Source: Ideonella_A sp963843805 (GTDB lineage Bacteria > Pseudomonadota > Gammaproteobacteria > Burkholderiales > Burkholderiaceae_C). Taken from it: a DNA stretch of 64,000 bases. This document shows, piece after piece, positions 56,276 through 64,000 of this stretch. The stretch is taken from NCBI GenBank assembly GCA_963843805.1, contig CAWJLY010000006.1, positions 1-64,000 of the forward strand, in the 5' to 3' direction. Position numbers and translations under genes: made by a program. The stretch's first letter is position 1, and each line of letters opens with the position of its first letter. A model generated the notes under the pieces. It was not told the DNA's origin. It ran no database searches and saw nothing but the letters and a program-made list of their open reading frames with translations.

Positions 56276-57041
56276 ATGCGCATCCTGATCGCCAATGACG
56301 ATGGTTACCTCGCTCCCGGTCTGGCTGCACTGATCGAGGCGTGTCGGGGTCTGGGCGACTTCGATGTGGTGGCGCCCGAGCAAAACGCCAGCGGCACGTC
56401 CAATTCGCTGACCCTCAATCGGCCCCTGTCGGTCTACACCTCGCCAACCGGCATCCGGTATATCAACGGCACTCCGTCGGACTGCGTTCACGTCGCACTG
56501 ACAGGTTTGCTGCCGCAGCGACCCGACCTGGTGGTCTCGGGAATCAATCAGGGTGCCAACATGGGTGACGACACCTTGTATTCGGGCACCGTGGCGGCTG
56601 CGATGGAAGGCTATCTGTTCGGCATCCCCGCCGTCGCTTTTTCGCAGGTCGAGAAGGGCTGGGATCACCTCGACGCGGCGACTCGAACCGTGCGGCGGAT
56701 CCTCGAATCGTTGCTGCCTCAGCTATCGGCGCCCATGCCCTGGCTGCTCAATGTCAATATCCCGAACGCTGCCGCGTCTGATTCGATGCCGTGGCGGATC
56801 ACGCGGCTCGGGCGACGCCACGCCAGCGAGCCGGTGATCCGGCAGCAGAGCCCGCGTGGCGACACGCATGTACTGGATCGGCTCGGCTGGCAATGCACGC
56901 GAGGCCGGCGAGGGTACCGATTTTCACGCAACGGCCGAAGGGTCGGTGTCGATCACGCCGCTGCAGGTCGATCTGACCGAGCATGCCGGGCTCGGTCGCT
57001 GGCGCGAATGGCACGCTGCCGCCGGCGAGGTATCGCGTTGA
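56276..57041 (+). CDS. surE: 5'/3'-nucleotidase SurE (one frameshift)
   Basis: SurE is a metal-dependent nucleoside monophosphatase. MRILIANDDGYLAPGLAALIEA carries the metal-binding Asp-Asp, and GTPSDCVHVAL, VSGINQGANMGDDTLYSGTVAAAMEG and LLNVNIPN are classic motifs. The frame breaks near 56870; removing one base gives RGDRMYWIGSAG and the normal ending TPLQVDLTEHAGLGRW. The span is 1 modulo 3. It begins the surE-pcm-nlpD stress locus. Confidence 0.92.
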
Positions 57042-57907
57042 GCGACGAAGCCGGCCGGCCGGCGGGGCGGTTTTCCGCTGCGGCTGGATCAGATCGGGGG
57101 CAGTGGCAACACCGGGCAGTTCAAATGCCGGTTTGGTGCGCAAGCCGGTTTCCGCAGCGGTCCGCGCGGTACTGCGCCCGCAAGCGTTGCTGCAACATGC
57201 GGCGGCGCTTGCCGAACGCCCGAGCAAGCCTTCCGGTACCGGCCTCGATTCGGCCGATGTGCGGCGCCGGATGGTCGAGCGCCTGCGGCCAGGCCGGGCT
57301 GCGCGACCAGCGGGTATGCGCCGCGTTGGCTGCGGTGCCGCGCCATCTGTTCGTCGATTCGGCATTCGCTGCGCAGGCCTACGAGGATACCAGCCTGCCG
57401 ATCGGCCATGGCCAGACGATCTCCAAACCGTCGGTGGTGGCGCGGATGATCGAACTGCTGATGGCCGGATCGAATGCGCAGCAGCTCGGCGGCATCGGGC
57501 GGGTGCTCGAGATCGGCACCGGTTGTGGCTACCAGGCCGCCTTGCTGGCCGATCTGGCGCGCCAGGTCTATTCGGTCGAGCGGCTGCAGGCTTTGCACGA
57601 CAAGGCGCGCGCCAACCTGGAGCCCTTGCGCCACTGGCGCGATCGCATCCGGCTGATATTCGGCGACGGCATGCTGGGTCACCCGCCGAATGCGCCCTAC
57701 GACAGCATCATCGCCGCTGCCGGCGGCGAGCAGTTGCCCGCCGCCTGGCTGGATCAACTGGCGATCGGCGGGCGCCTGGTCGCGCCGCTGCAGGACGCAC
57801 GGGGGCGGCAGACGCTGGTCGTCGTCGACCGCGACGAGCACGGTTACCGCCGCAGCATCCAGGATGAAGTCCACTTCGTCCCTCTAAAATCGGGGTTTGT
57901 CCGCTGA
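57038..57907 (+). CDS. pcm: Protein-L-isoaspartate O-methyltransferase (frameshifted)
   Basis: The repair methyltransferase that restores isoaspartyl residues. The N-terminal 60-70 residues are an Ala/Pro/Arg-rich extension usual in Burkholderiales, spread over two frames. Then SADVRRRMVERLR, and after one extra G near 57288 AGLRDQRVCAALAAVPRHLFVDSAFA, SLPIGHGQTISKPSVVARM, the SAM motif VLEIGTGCGYQAALLA, and a C-terminus ending HFVPLKSGFVR. The start (TTG near 57038) overlaps the surE stop and is uncertain. Confidence 0.87.
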   Translation: MSDEAGRPAGRFSAAAGSDRGQWQHRAVQMPVWCASRFPQRSARYCARKRCCNMRRRLPNARASLPVPASIRPMCGAGWSSACGQAGLRDQRVCAALAAVPRHLFVDSAFAAQAYEDTSLPIGHGQTISKPSVVARMIELLMAGSNAQQLGGIGRVLEIGTGCGYQAALLADLARQVYSVERLQALHDKARANLEPLRHWRDRIRLIFGDGMLGHPPNAPYDSIIAAAGGEQLPAAWLDQLAIGGRLVAPLQDARGRQTLVVVDRDEHGYRRSIQDEVHFVPLKSGFVR

Positions 57908-57920
57908 TGAGCCTGAATCC

Positions 57921-58871
57921 ATGAACCGTGCCGCATCCAGTCGCAGCCCTTGTCGTTCGTTGCGCCCGCTCGGTCATTCGCGCGCAACGGCGATCGGACT
58001 GGGCGTGGCTGTGCTGTTGCTTGCCGGCTGCGCGGCGACACTCGCGGGCACCTGTCGAGGATCGGGCCACGACCCGAGCAGTCGCGGCCGCGCCGGCGGC
58101 GCCGGCCGCCAGTCGCTGCCGGCGACCTCAGTCAAGCCGATGCCGGGCGCCGAGAACCTCGGCAAGCCAGGCTATTACGCCGTCAAGCCCGGCGATACGC
58201 TGATCCGCATCGGTCTGGAGAACGGCCAGAACTGGAAAGATCTGGTGCGCTGGAACGAGCTCGAAAATCCCAACCTGATCGAAGTCGGTCAGGTATTGCG
58301 CGTGGTCCAGCCGGGCACCGATCCGTCGATGGCCGGCACCCGGCCGATCACCGCGCCGAGGGTCGAGTCACGTCCGCTCGATGCACCGAAGGATCGGCAT
58401 GGTGGTCGCGGCAGCGCCAGTCGTGCGTGACGCCGACCGCTGCCGTGCCGGTGGCACCGCTGCCGATCGCTTCGCCATCGTCGACCTCGCGCGACGGTGA
58501 TGAAACGATCAACTGGGCCTGGCCGGCAGCAGGCAATGTCGTCACCGTGTTCGACGAAGGTCGCAACAAGGGCCTGGCGATTGCCGGTCGGCTCGGTGAC
58601 CCGGTTTTCGCCGCCGCCGATGGTCGCGTGGTCTATGCCGGCTCCGGGCTGCGCGGCTACGGCAATCTCGTGATCCTCAAGCACAACAATACCTATCTCA
58701 CGGCCTACGCCCACAACCAGCAGTTGCTGGTCAAGGAAGACCAGAACGTGAAGCGCGGCCAGAAGATTGCCGAAATGGGTTCGACCGACGCCGAGCGGGT
58801 GCAATTGCATTTCGAGATCCGCAAGCAGGGCAAGCCGATCGACCCCGCCAAGCTGCTGCCGTCAGCGGTGA
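57921..58871 (+). CDS. nlpD: Murein hydrolase activator/lipoprotein NlpD (frameshifted)
   Basis: A lipoprotein with signal and lipobox AVLLLAGCAAT, a LysM domain (YYAVKPGDTLIRIGLENGQNW, VRWNELENPNLIEVGQVLRV) and a C-terminal M23-like domain (NKGLAIAGRLGDPVFAAADGRVVYAGSGL, HNNTYLTAYAHN, HFEIRKQGKPIDPAKLLP). The M23 zinc ligands appear incomplete, as in non-catalytic NlpD that activates amidase AmiC. Breaks lie near 58050 and 58405. Removing one T near 58862 gives the usual end LLPQR and a stop at 58871. Confidence 0.87.
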
Positions 58872-58883
58872 TGATGCTGCCGG

Positions 58884-60239
58884 ATGACGGATTCGCAGCA
58901 ATGGCTGCAGGTCGAATCCCTCGACCTGGAAGCCCAGGGCGTCGCCCACAACGCCGAGGGCAAGGTGGTGTTCATCGAAGGTGCGTTGCCCGGTGAACAG
59001 GTTCGCGTCCAGGTCAACCGGCGCAAGAACCAGTGGGAGCAGGCCACGCTTGCTGGCGACTCGCAACGAAAGCAGCCAGCGTGTGCGCCCGGCATGCCGC
59101 TATTTCGGCGTCTGTGGTGGCTGCAAGATGCAGCATCTGCACGTCGCCGCGCAGGTGGCCACCAAGCAGCGCGCGCTCGAAGACGCCTTGTGGCACCTGG
59201 GCAAGGTCGAAGCCGGAGCAACTGCTGCGGCCGATCGAGGGGCCGGCCTGGGGCTATCGCTATCGAGCCCGCTTGTCGGTGCGCCACGTTATCAAGAAGG
59301 GCAAGGTGCTGATCGGCTTTCACGAGCGCAAGTCGAGTTATGTGGCCGACATGGAGAGCTGCGAGGTGTTGCCGCCGCATCTGAGTGCGCTGCTGGTGCC
59401 GCTGCGCGATCTGATCGCCGCAATGGATCAGCGCGATCGCGTGCCGCAGATCGAGGTGGCGATCGGCGACGACGTGACGGCCCTGGTGCTGCGCCACCTC
59501 GAGCCGCTGGGCCCGGCCGATCTGGCGCGGCTGCGCGCCTTCGGCACAGCGCACGGCATTCAGTGGTGGTTGCAGGCGAAAGGGCCCGACACGCGTCTGT
59601 CTGCTCGACGAAGGCGGGCCGCCGCTGGCCTACTCGTTGCCCGAATTCGGCATCACGATGCCGTTCAGGCCGACCGATTTCACGCAGGTCAACCCTGCGA
59701 TCAACCGGGCGCTGGTCGGCCGGGCGCTGCGGCTGCTCGACGTCGTGCCTGGTGAGAAGGTGATCGACTGGTTTTGCGGGCTCGGCAACTTCACGCTGCC
59801 GCTGGCGACCCAGCGCGGCCGAGGTGCTGGGTATCGAAGGCAGCGAGACGCTGGTCGCGCGGGCGATCGACAATGCAGCGTTGAATGGCCTGGCGGCCCG
59901 CACGCGCTTCGAAACCCGCAACCTGTTCGAGCTGAGCGCAGACGATCTGCTGGCGCTCGGTCGGTTCGACAAATGGCTGGTCGATCCGCCGCGCGAAGGC
60001 GCTTTTGCGCTGGCGAAGGCGCTGGCCGATCTGCGTCAGGTCCGGTGCGCACCGGCACGTTTCCGCTGCGCATCGTCTATGTCAGCTGCAACCCGGCGAC
60101 GCTGGCGCGAGACGCCGGACTGCTGGTCCATCAGGCCGGCTATCGCTGCACGGCAGCCGGAGCGGTCAACATGTTTCCGCATACGGCGCACGTCGAAAGC
60201 ATGGCGGTTTTCGAGCTGGCCAGCCGAATCGACGCTTGA
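58884..60239 (+). CDS. rlmD: 23S rRNA (uracil-C5)-methyltransferase RlmD (frameshifted)
   Basis: RlmD (RumA) methylates U1939 of 23S rRNA. A TRAM domain begins QVESLDLEAQGVAHNAEGKVVF; the iron-sulfur cysteines are in CRYFGVCGGCKMQHL; the SAM region is VIDWFCGLGNFTLPLA; the catalytic Cys is in IVYVSCNPATLARD. Frame breaks lie near 59053 (extra T), 59208 (extra G), 59600, 59822 (extra G) and 60055. ATG at 58884 lies 12 bases after the corrected nlpD stop, and rpoS, often found between them, is absent. Confidence 0.88.
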
Positions 60240-60260
60240 AGGCGATCGGCATCCGCAATG

Positions 60261-60286
60261 GAAAAGGGCCCCGCAGGGCCCTTTTC
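60261..60286. terminator. Bidirectional Rho-independent terminator
   Basis: gaaaagggccc (60261-60271), cgca, gggcccttttc (60276-60286) form a perfect 11-bp stem with A and T tracts at its base on both sides. It lies between the convergent rlmD and Bax-inhibitor-like genes and should stop transcription from both. Confidence 0.85.
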
Positions 60287-60308
60287 AGTTCGAAGCGAAG
60301 CGCTCTGC

Positions 60309-61004
60309 TCAGTCGCTGCTGCCGCCAATGCCGAACAGCATCAACAGCGATTGGAAGACGTTGTAGATGCTCAGATAGACACCCAGAGTCGCGCTGATGT
60401 AGTTGGTTTCCAGGCCATCCTTGACCCGCTTCAGGTCGTACAGGATGAAGGCCGAAAAAATGCCGATGGCGATCACCGACAGCGTGATCATCAGCGCGCT
60501 CGACTGGATGAAGAAATTGGCCAGCATCGCCACCAGCAGCATGATCATGCCGATGAACAGGAATTTGCCCATCGAACTCAGATCGCGCTTGATGACCGAC
60601 GACAAGGTAGCCATCCCGAGGAAGATGGCGCCGGTGCCGGCAAACGCCATCATGATCAGGCTGGCACCATTGCCCATGCCGAGCACGACACCCAGCATTC
60701 GCGACAACATGATGCCCATGAAAAATGTGAACGCCAACAGAACCGGAACGCCGGCTGCCGAGTTCTTGGTCTTCTCGATCGCAAACATGAAGGCGAACGC
60801 GCCGCCGAGGAAGACCACCAGCCCGATGCCGGGCGACATCATGCTGGCGATTCCGGTGGTCAGACCGACCCAGGCGCCAAGCACCGTGGGCACCATCGAC
60901 AGAGCGAGCAGCCAGTAGGTGTTGCGCAACACGCGGTTGCGTGCTTCGACTGAAAGACCCGATCCGGCGTAGCCGCCGTAGGCCGATTGCAGGTTTTGGT
61001 TCAT
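60309..61004 (-). CDS. Bax inhibitor-1/YccA-family membrane protein
   Basis: A 231-residue protein with seven membrane segments. The start MNQNLQSAYGGYAGSGLSVEARNR and the end SIYNVFQSLLMLFGIGGSSD are typical of the bacterial BI-1/YccA/YbhL family. E. coli YccA modulates FtsH; calcium-leak activity is known for the BsYetJ relative. Function here is unassigned. ATG at 61004 is preceded by GGAG (ctggaggtatcg on the minus strand). Confidence 0.9.
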   Translation of the reverse strand: MNQNLQSAYGGYAGSGLSVEARNRVLRNTYWLLALSMVPTVLGAWVGLTTGIASMMSPGIGLVVFLGGAFAFMFAIEKTKNSAAGVPVLLAFTFFMGIMLSRMLGVVLGMGNGASLIMMAFAGTGAIFLGMATLSSVIKRDLSSMGKFLFIGMIMLLVAMLANFFIQSSALMITLSVIAIGIFSAFILYDLKRVKDGLETNYISATLGVYLSIYNVFQSLLMLFGIGGSSD

Positions 61005-61133
61005 CGATACCTCCAGATAAAACAATCTCGTTGTCAGACCGTAAAAACCCATTCTAGTTCCCGAGCGCGGCGCGCGGCACCCGGAGATACGGATACAGTG
61101 AGGCACTCGTATCAAAAAACAAGTCTCTCCATC

Positions 61134-61541
61134 ATGAAAACAAAATCGTTTCTGACCCTTGACGACTGCCGCCGGATGGCCGCGGCCTGCGAAACCGAAG
61201 CCTTGGCCAATAGCTGGCCGGTCTGCATCGCCATCGTCGATGACGGTGGCCATCTTCTCTGGCTGCAGCGGCTCGACGGCGTGGCGCCGATTGCTTCGCA
61301 AATTGCCCCTTCGAAGGCACGCACCGCTGCGGTCGGACGCCGCGAAAGCAGGGTTTACGAAGAATCGATCAACCAGGGCCGGGTTTCGTTTCTGAGTGCG
61401 CCGACCCTCGAGGGCATGCTCGAGGGCGGGGTTCCGATCATGGTCGACGGCCAATGCATCGGTGCCATCGGCGTCAGCGGCGTCAAGTCGAACGAAGACG
61501 CACAAGTGGCCAAGGCAGGCATCGCGGCGCTGCTGGGCTGA
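61134..61541 (+). CDS. GlcG/HbpS-family protein
   Basis: A 135-residue single-domain protein of the GlcG/HbpS (DUF336) family. Family features are LTLDDCRRMAAACETEAL, VCIAIVDDGGHLLWLQRLDG, and GGVPIMVDGQCIGAIGVSGV with SNEDAQVAKAG. Members include heme-binding HbpS and proteins encoded with glycolate, propanediol or chaperone systems. No heme-specific residues can be asserted here. ATG at 61134 is divergent from the BI-1 gene by 129 bases. Confidence 0.88.
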   Translation: MKTKSFLTLDDCRRMAAACETEALANSWPVCIAIVDDGGHLLWLQRLDGVAPIASQIAPSKARTAAVGRRESRVYEESINQGRVSFLSAPTLEGMLEGGVPIMVDGQCIGAIGVSGVKSNEDAQVAKAGIAALLG

Positions 61542-61590
61542 CGTACCGGGGAGAGGGCCGGAAGCGCGTCACGTTGGTACCGCGATCGGC

Positions 61591-61596
61591 TATACT
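61591..61596 (+). promoter_or_regulatory. Possible -10 box of carAB
   Basis: The hexamer tatact at 61591 lies 127 bases before the carA start, inside the 181-base gap after the GlcG-like gene. It is one base from the sigma-70 -10 consensus. No good -35 at 17-base spacing is visible, so this is a weak call. I saw no clear attenuator hairpin in the leader. Confidence 0.3.
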
Positions 61597-61722
61597 CGAT
61601 CGGTTTACCCAAAATCAGCCTGCCCCTCGAAACTGCCTGTTGTTTCCAGCACCGGATACCGATCGACTGCGACGTTTGCTCGCGTCGGTCGGCCGAGTCG
61701 GGCACGCATCAAGGAGTTTCCC

Positions 61723-62896
61723 GTGCTGCCCGTCCAACCTCCCGCCCTACTCGCACTCGCAGACGGCACGATCTTTCAAGGCTATTCGTTCGGGGCCGAC
61801 GGCCAGACCGTCGGCGAGGTGGTGTTCAACACCTCGATGACCGGCTATCAGGAAATCCTGACCGACCCCAGCTATTGCCGCCAGATTGTCACGCTGACGT
61901 ATCCGCATATCGGCAACACCGGTACCAACGACGAAGATGCCGAGGCCTCGAAAGTTCATGCCGCTGGCCTGATCATCAAGGACTTGCCACTTCTGGCATC
62001 CAATTTTCGCAAGACCGAAACCCTGGCCGACTACCTGGCGCGGCAGGAGACGGTGGCGATCGGTGGTATCGACACCCGCCGCCTGACCCGTCTGTTGCGC
62101 ACGACCGGTGCACAAAACGGCTGCATCGTCAGCTTTCCGGCCGGTTCCAGCCCCAACGCTGACGATCGAGCCGCAGCGGTGGCCGCCGCGCGGTCTGCGC
62201 CTTCGATGTCGGGCCTGGATCTGGCAAAGGTGGTCAGCGAACGGTCGTCGTATCAGTGGTCCGAGACCGAATGGGCACTCGGTTCCGGCTACACCAGTCA
62301 GGCTTCGCCGCGCTTTCATGTGGTTGCCTATGATTTCGGCATCAAGCGCAACATTCTTCGCATGCTGGCCAGCCGTGGCTGCCGGCTCACCGTGGTGCCG
62401 GCGCAGACATCGGCCGCCGATGTGCTGGACCTGCATCCTGATGGGATCTTTCTCAGCAACGGGCCGGGTGACCCCGAGCCCTGCGATTACGCAATCAAGG
62501 CGACGCGCTCATTGATCGACGCCGGCCTTCCGACCTTCGGCATCTGCCTGGGTCACCAGATTCTGGCGCTGGCCTCGGGCGCGCGCACCTACAAGATGAA
62601 ATTCGGCCACCACGGCGCCAACCATCCCGTCAAGGATCTCGACAGCGGGCGGGTCAGCATCACCAGCCAGAACCATGGCTTTGCAGTCGACGACAAGGCG
62701 CTGCCGGCCAACCTGAGGGCCACTCATGTAAGCCTGTTCGACGGCAGCCTGCAGGGCCTGGCGCGCACTGACCAGCCGGCATTCTGCTTTCAGGGGCATC
62801 CGGAGGCTTCGCCCGGGCCCGCACGATATCGGCTACCTGTTCGATCGGTTCATCACACTGATGGCAAACCGCGCTGCGGAGGTGCAACATGCCTAA
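61723..62896 (+). CDS. carA: Carbamoyl-phosphate synthase small subunit CarA (one frameshift)
   Basis: The glutaminase subunit supplying ammonia to CarB for pyrimidine and arginine synthesis. The N-terminal domain includes GYSFGADGQTVGEVVFNTSMTGYQEILTD-type sequence in order; the class I amidotransferase nucleophile is Cys in TFGICLGHQILALA, with His in CFQGHPEASPGP. The GTG at 61723 has AAGGAG 6 bases upstream. The frame breaks at about 62820; removing one C from gggcccgcac gives GPHDIGYLFDRFITLM and the stop at 62896. The span is 1 modulo 3. It overlaps carB by 8 bases. Confidence 0.94.
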
Positions 62897-64000
62897 GCGC
62901 ACCGACCTGCACAGCATGCTGATCATCGGCGCCGGCCCGATCGTGATTGGCCAGGCCTGCGAATTCGACTATTCCGGCGCCCAGGCTTGCAAGGCCTTGC
63001 GCGAAGAGGGCTACCGCGTCATTTTGGTCAACAGCAATCCGGCGACCATCATGACCGACCCGGAAATGGCCGATTCAACCTACATCGAGCCGGTGATCTG
63101 GCAGGTGGTTGAGAAGATCATTGCCAAAGAGCGTGCCCTGCACCCCGACGAGAAGATGGCGCTGCTGCCGACCATGGGTGGCCAGACGGCATTGAACTGC
63201 TCGCTCGATCTGCACCGCAACGGCGTACTCGAAAAATACGGCGTCGAGATGATCGGCGCCAACGAACAGGCGATCGAAAAAGCCGAGGACCGGCTGAAGT
63301 TCAAGGACGCGATGACCGGAATCGGCCTCGGCTCGGCGCGCAGCGGCATTGCCCATTCGCTGGAAGAAGCGTGGCTGGTGCAGAAGCAGATTCAAGCGGA
63401 CACCGGCAATGCCGGTTTCCCGATGGTGATCCGCCCGAGCTTCACATTGGGTGGGACCGGCGGCGGCATCGCCTACAACCCCGAAGAGTTCGAGGAAATC
63501 TGCAAGCGTGGCATCGACCTGTCGCCGACCAAGGAACTGCTGATCGAGGAGTCGCTGATCGGCTGGAAAGAGTACGAGATGGAAGTGGTGCGTGACCGCG
63601 CCGACAACTGCATCATCGTCTGCTCGATCGAGAATTTCGACCCGATGGGAATCCACACCGGCGATTCGATCACCGTGGCCCCCGCACAGACATTGACCGA
63701 CAAGGAATACCAGCTGTTGCGCAACGCCAGCATCGCGATCCTGCGCGAGATCGGTGTCGATACGGGTGGCTCGAACGTGCAATTCGCGATCAACCCGGTC
63801 GATGGCCGGATGGTGGTGATCGAGATGAACCCGCGGGTCAGCCGCTCGTCGGCGCTGGCCTCCAAGGCCACCGGCTTTCCGATCGCCAAGGTGGCCGCCA
63901 AGCTGGCGGTGGGCTTCACGCTCGACGAGTTGCGCAACGACATCACCGGTGGCGCAACACCGGCCAGTTTCGAGCCCAGCATCGATTACGTGGTGACCAA
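62889..64000 (+). CDS. carB: Carbamoyl-phosphate synthase large subunit CarB (cut by window edge)
   Basis: About 370 residues of the large subunit. It starts MPKRTDLHSMLIIGAGPIVIG and contains CEFDYSGAQACKALREEG, NSNPATIMTDPEMAD, and the ATP-grasp region RPSFTLGGTGGGIAYN, EESLIGWKEYEMEVVRD and VIEMNPRVSRSSALASKATG. It remains open to the window end. ATG at 62889 overlaps the carA stop, the usual carAB coupling. Confidence 0.95.
   Translation, partial: MPKRTDLHSMLIIGAGPIVIGQACEFDYSGAQACKALREEGYRVILVNSNPATIMTDPEMADSTYIEPVIWQVVEKIIAKERALHPDEKMALLPTMGGQTALNCSLDLHRNGVLEKYGVEMIGANEQAIEKAEDRLKFKDAMTGIGLGSARSGIAHSLEEAWLVQKQIQADTGNAGFPMVIRPSFTLGGTGGGIAYNPEEFEEICKRGIDLSPTKELLIEESLIGWKEYEMEVVRDRADNCIIVCSIENFDPMGIHTGDSITVAPAQTLTDKEYQLLRNASIAILREIGVDTGGSNVQFAINPVDGRMVVIEMNPRVSRSSALASKATGFPIAKVAAKLAVGFTLDELRNDITGGATPASFEPSIDYVVT

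Noticed and set aside
27005..60239. Calling every broken gene a decayed pseudogene or invoking programmed frameshifting
   Set aside because: The shifts are too many, mostly single extra bases, and lie in housekeeping genes; no slippery-site pattern recurs, so errors in the sequence are the simpler reading.
1..64000. CRISPR arrays, prophage, integrons or insertion sequences
   Set aside because: No regularly spaced direct repeats, integrase, transposase or phage structural genes were seen in any frame.

Overview
The window looks like a chromosomal segment of a high-GC betaproteobacterium, probably Burkholderiales or a close relative. The evidence is the divergent rne/rluC pair followed by a HAD phosphatase, a Rieske protein and a short SppA, the pcm-rhodanese-tolC run, surE-pcm-nlpD-rlmD, carAB, and a urt/ure urea system. 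I saw no phage, insertion sequence or CRISPR array. The taxonomic call is inference from gene order, not a search.

Layout. 1-4.2 kb: RNase E (partial, minus) and the plus-strand run rluC, HAD phosphatase, Rieske ferredoxin-like protein, sppA. 4.2-25.8 kb: a dispersed urea regulon. It has ureEFG (minus), ureABC (minus), a very large NCS1-transporter/histidine-kinase/receiver fusion with a LuxR-type response regulator (plus), and the complete urea ABC transporter urtABCDE (plus). Between ureEFG and ureABC lie an exeA/gspB pair, a small unknown gene, an Ldh2-type dehydrogenase, a glutathione transferase and a cation diffusion facilitator. No ureD was found. 25.9-35.9 kb: EamA exporter, PerM-type permease, a second glutathione transferase, the molybdate genes modABC plus modE with a matching operator, and pcm-rhodanese-tolC-lipoprotein under a TetR regulator with a perfect inverted repeat. 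36-40.4 kb: uppP, trmB, dacB, a YceB-like lipoprotein and a YXWGXW protein. 40.5-47.9 kb: a catabolic operon with a LysR regulator, DUF1445 protein, TRAP transporter dctPQM and 5-oxoprolinase pxpBCA. 48-56.2 kb: Cys/Met-metabolism PLP enzyme, SDR, cupin, tRNA-Gly, DUF1059 protein, a two-component pair and a quinone oxidoreductase. 56.3-64 kb: surE, pcm, nlpD, rlmD, a Bax-inhibitor-like membrane protein, a GlcG/HbpS protein, carA and partial carB.

The urea genes form one pathway. UrtABCDE imports urea, UreABC hydrolyses it to ammonia and carbamate, UreEFG deliver nickel, and the fused transporter-kinase plus its regulator sit between the urease and transporter operons as the likely controller. 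Two sequence features mark this system. A GC-rich palindromic repeat lies in frame inside ureC and adds about 30 residues. Two further copies of the same repeat, in opposite orientation, lie just upstream of urtE.

Sequence quality matters when reading this annotation. From about 27.3 to 62.8 kb, more than 20 otherwise well-conserved genes are broken by frameshifts, while the first 27 kb has none. Most of the shifts I could resolve are one extra base, so they look like uncorrected insertion errors rather than gene decay. Broken genes are given below as one reconstructed span each.
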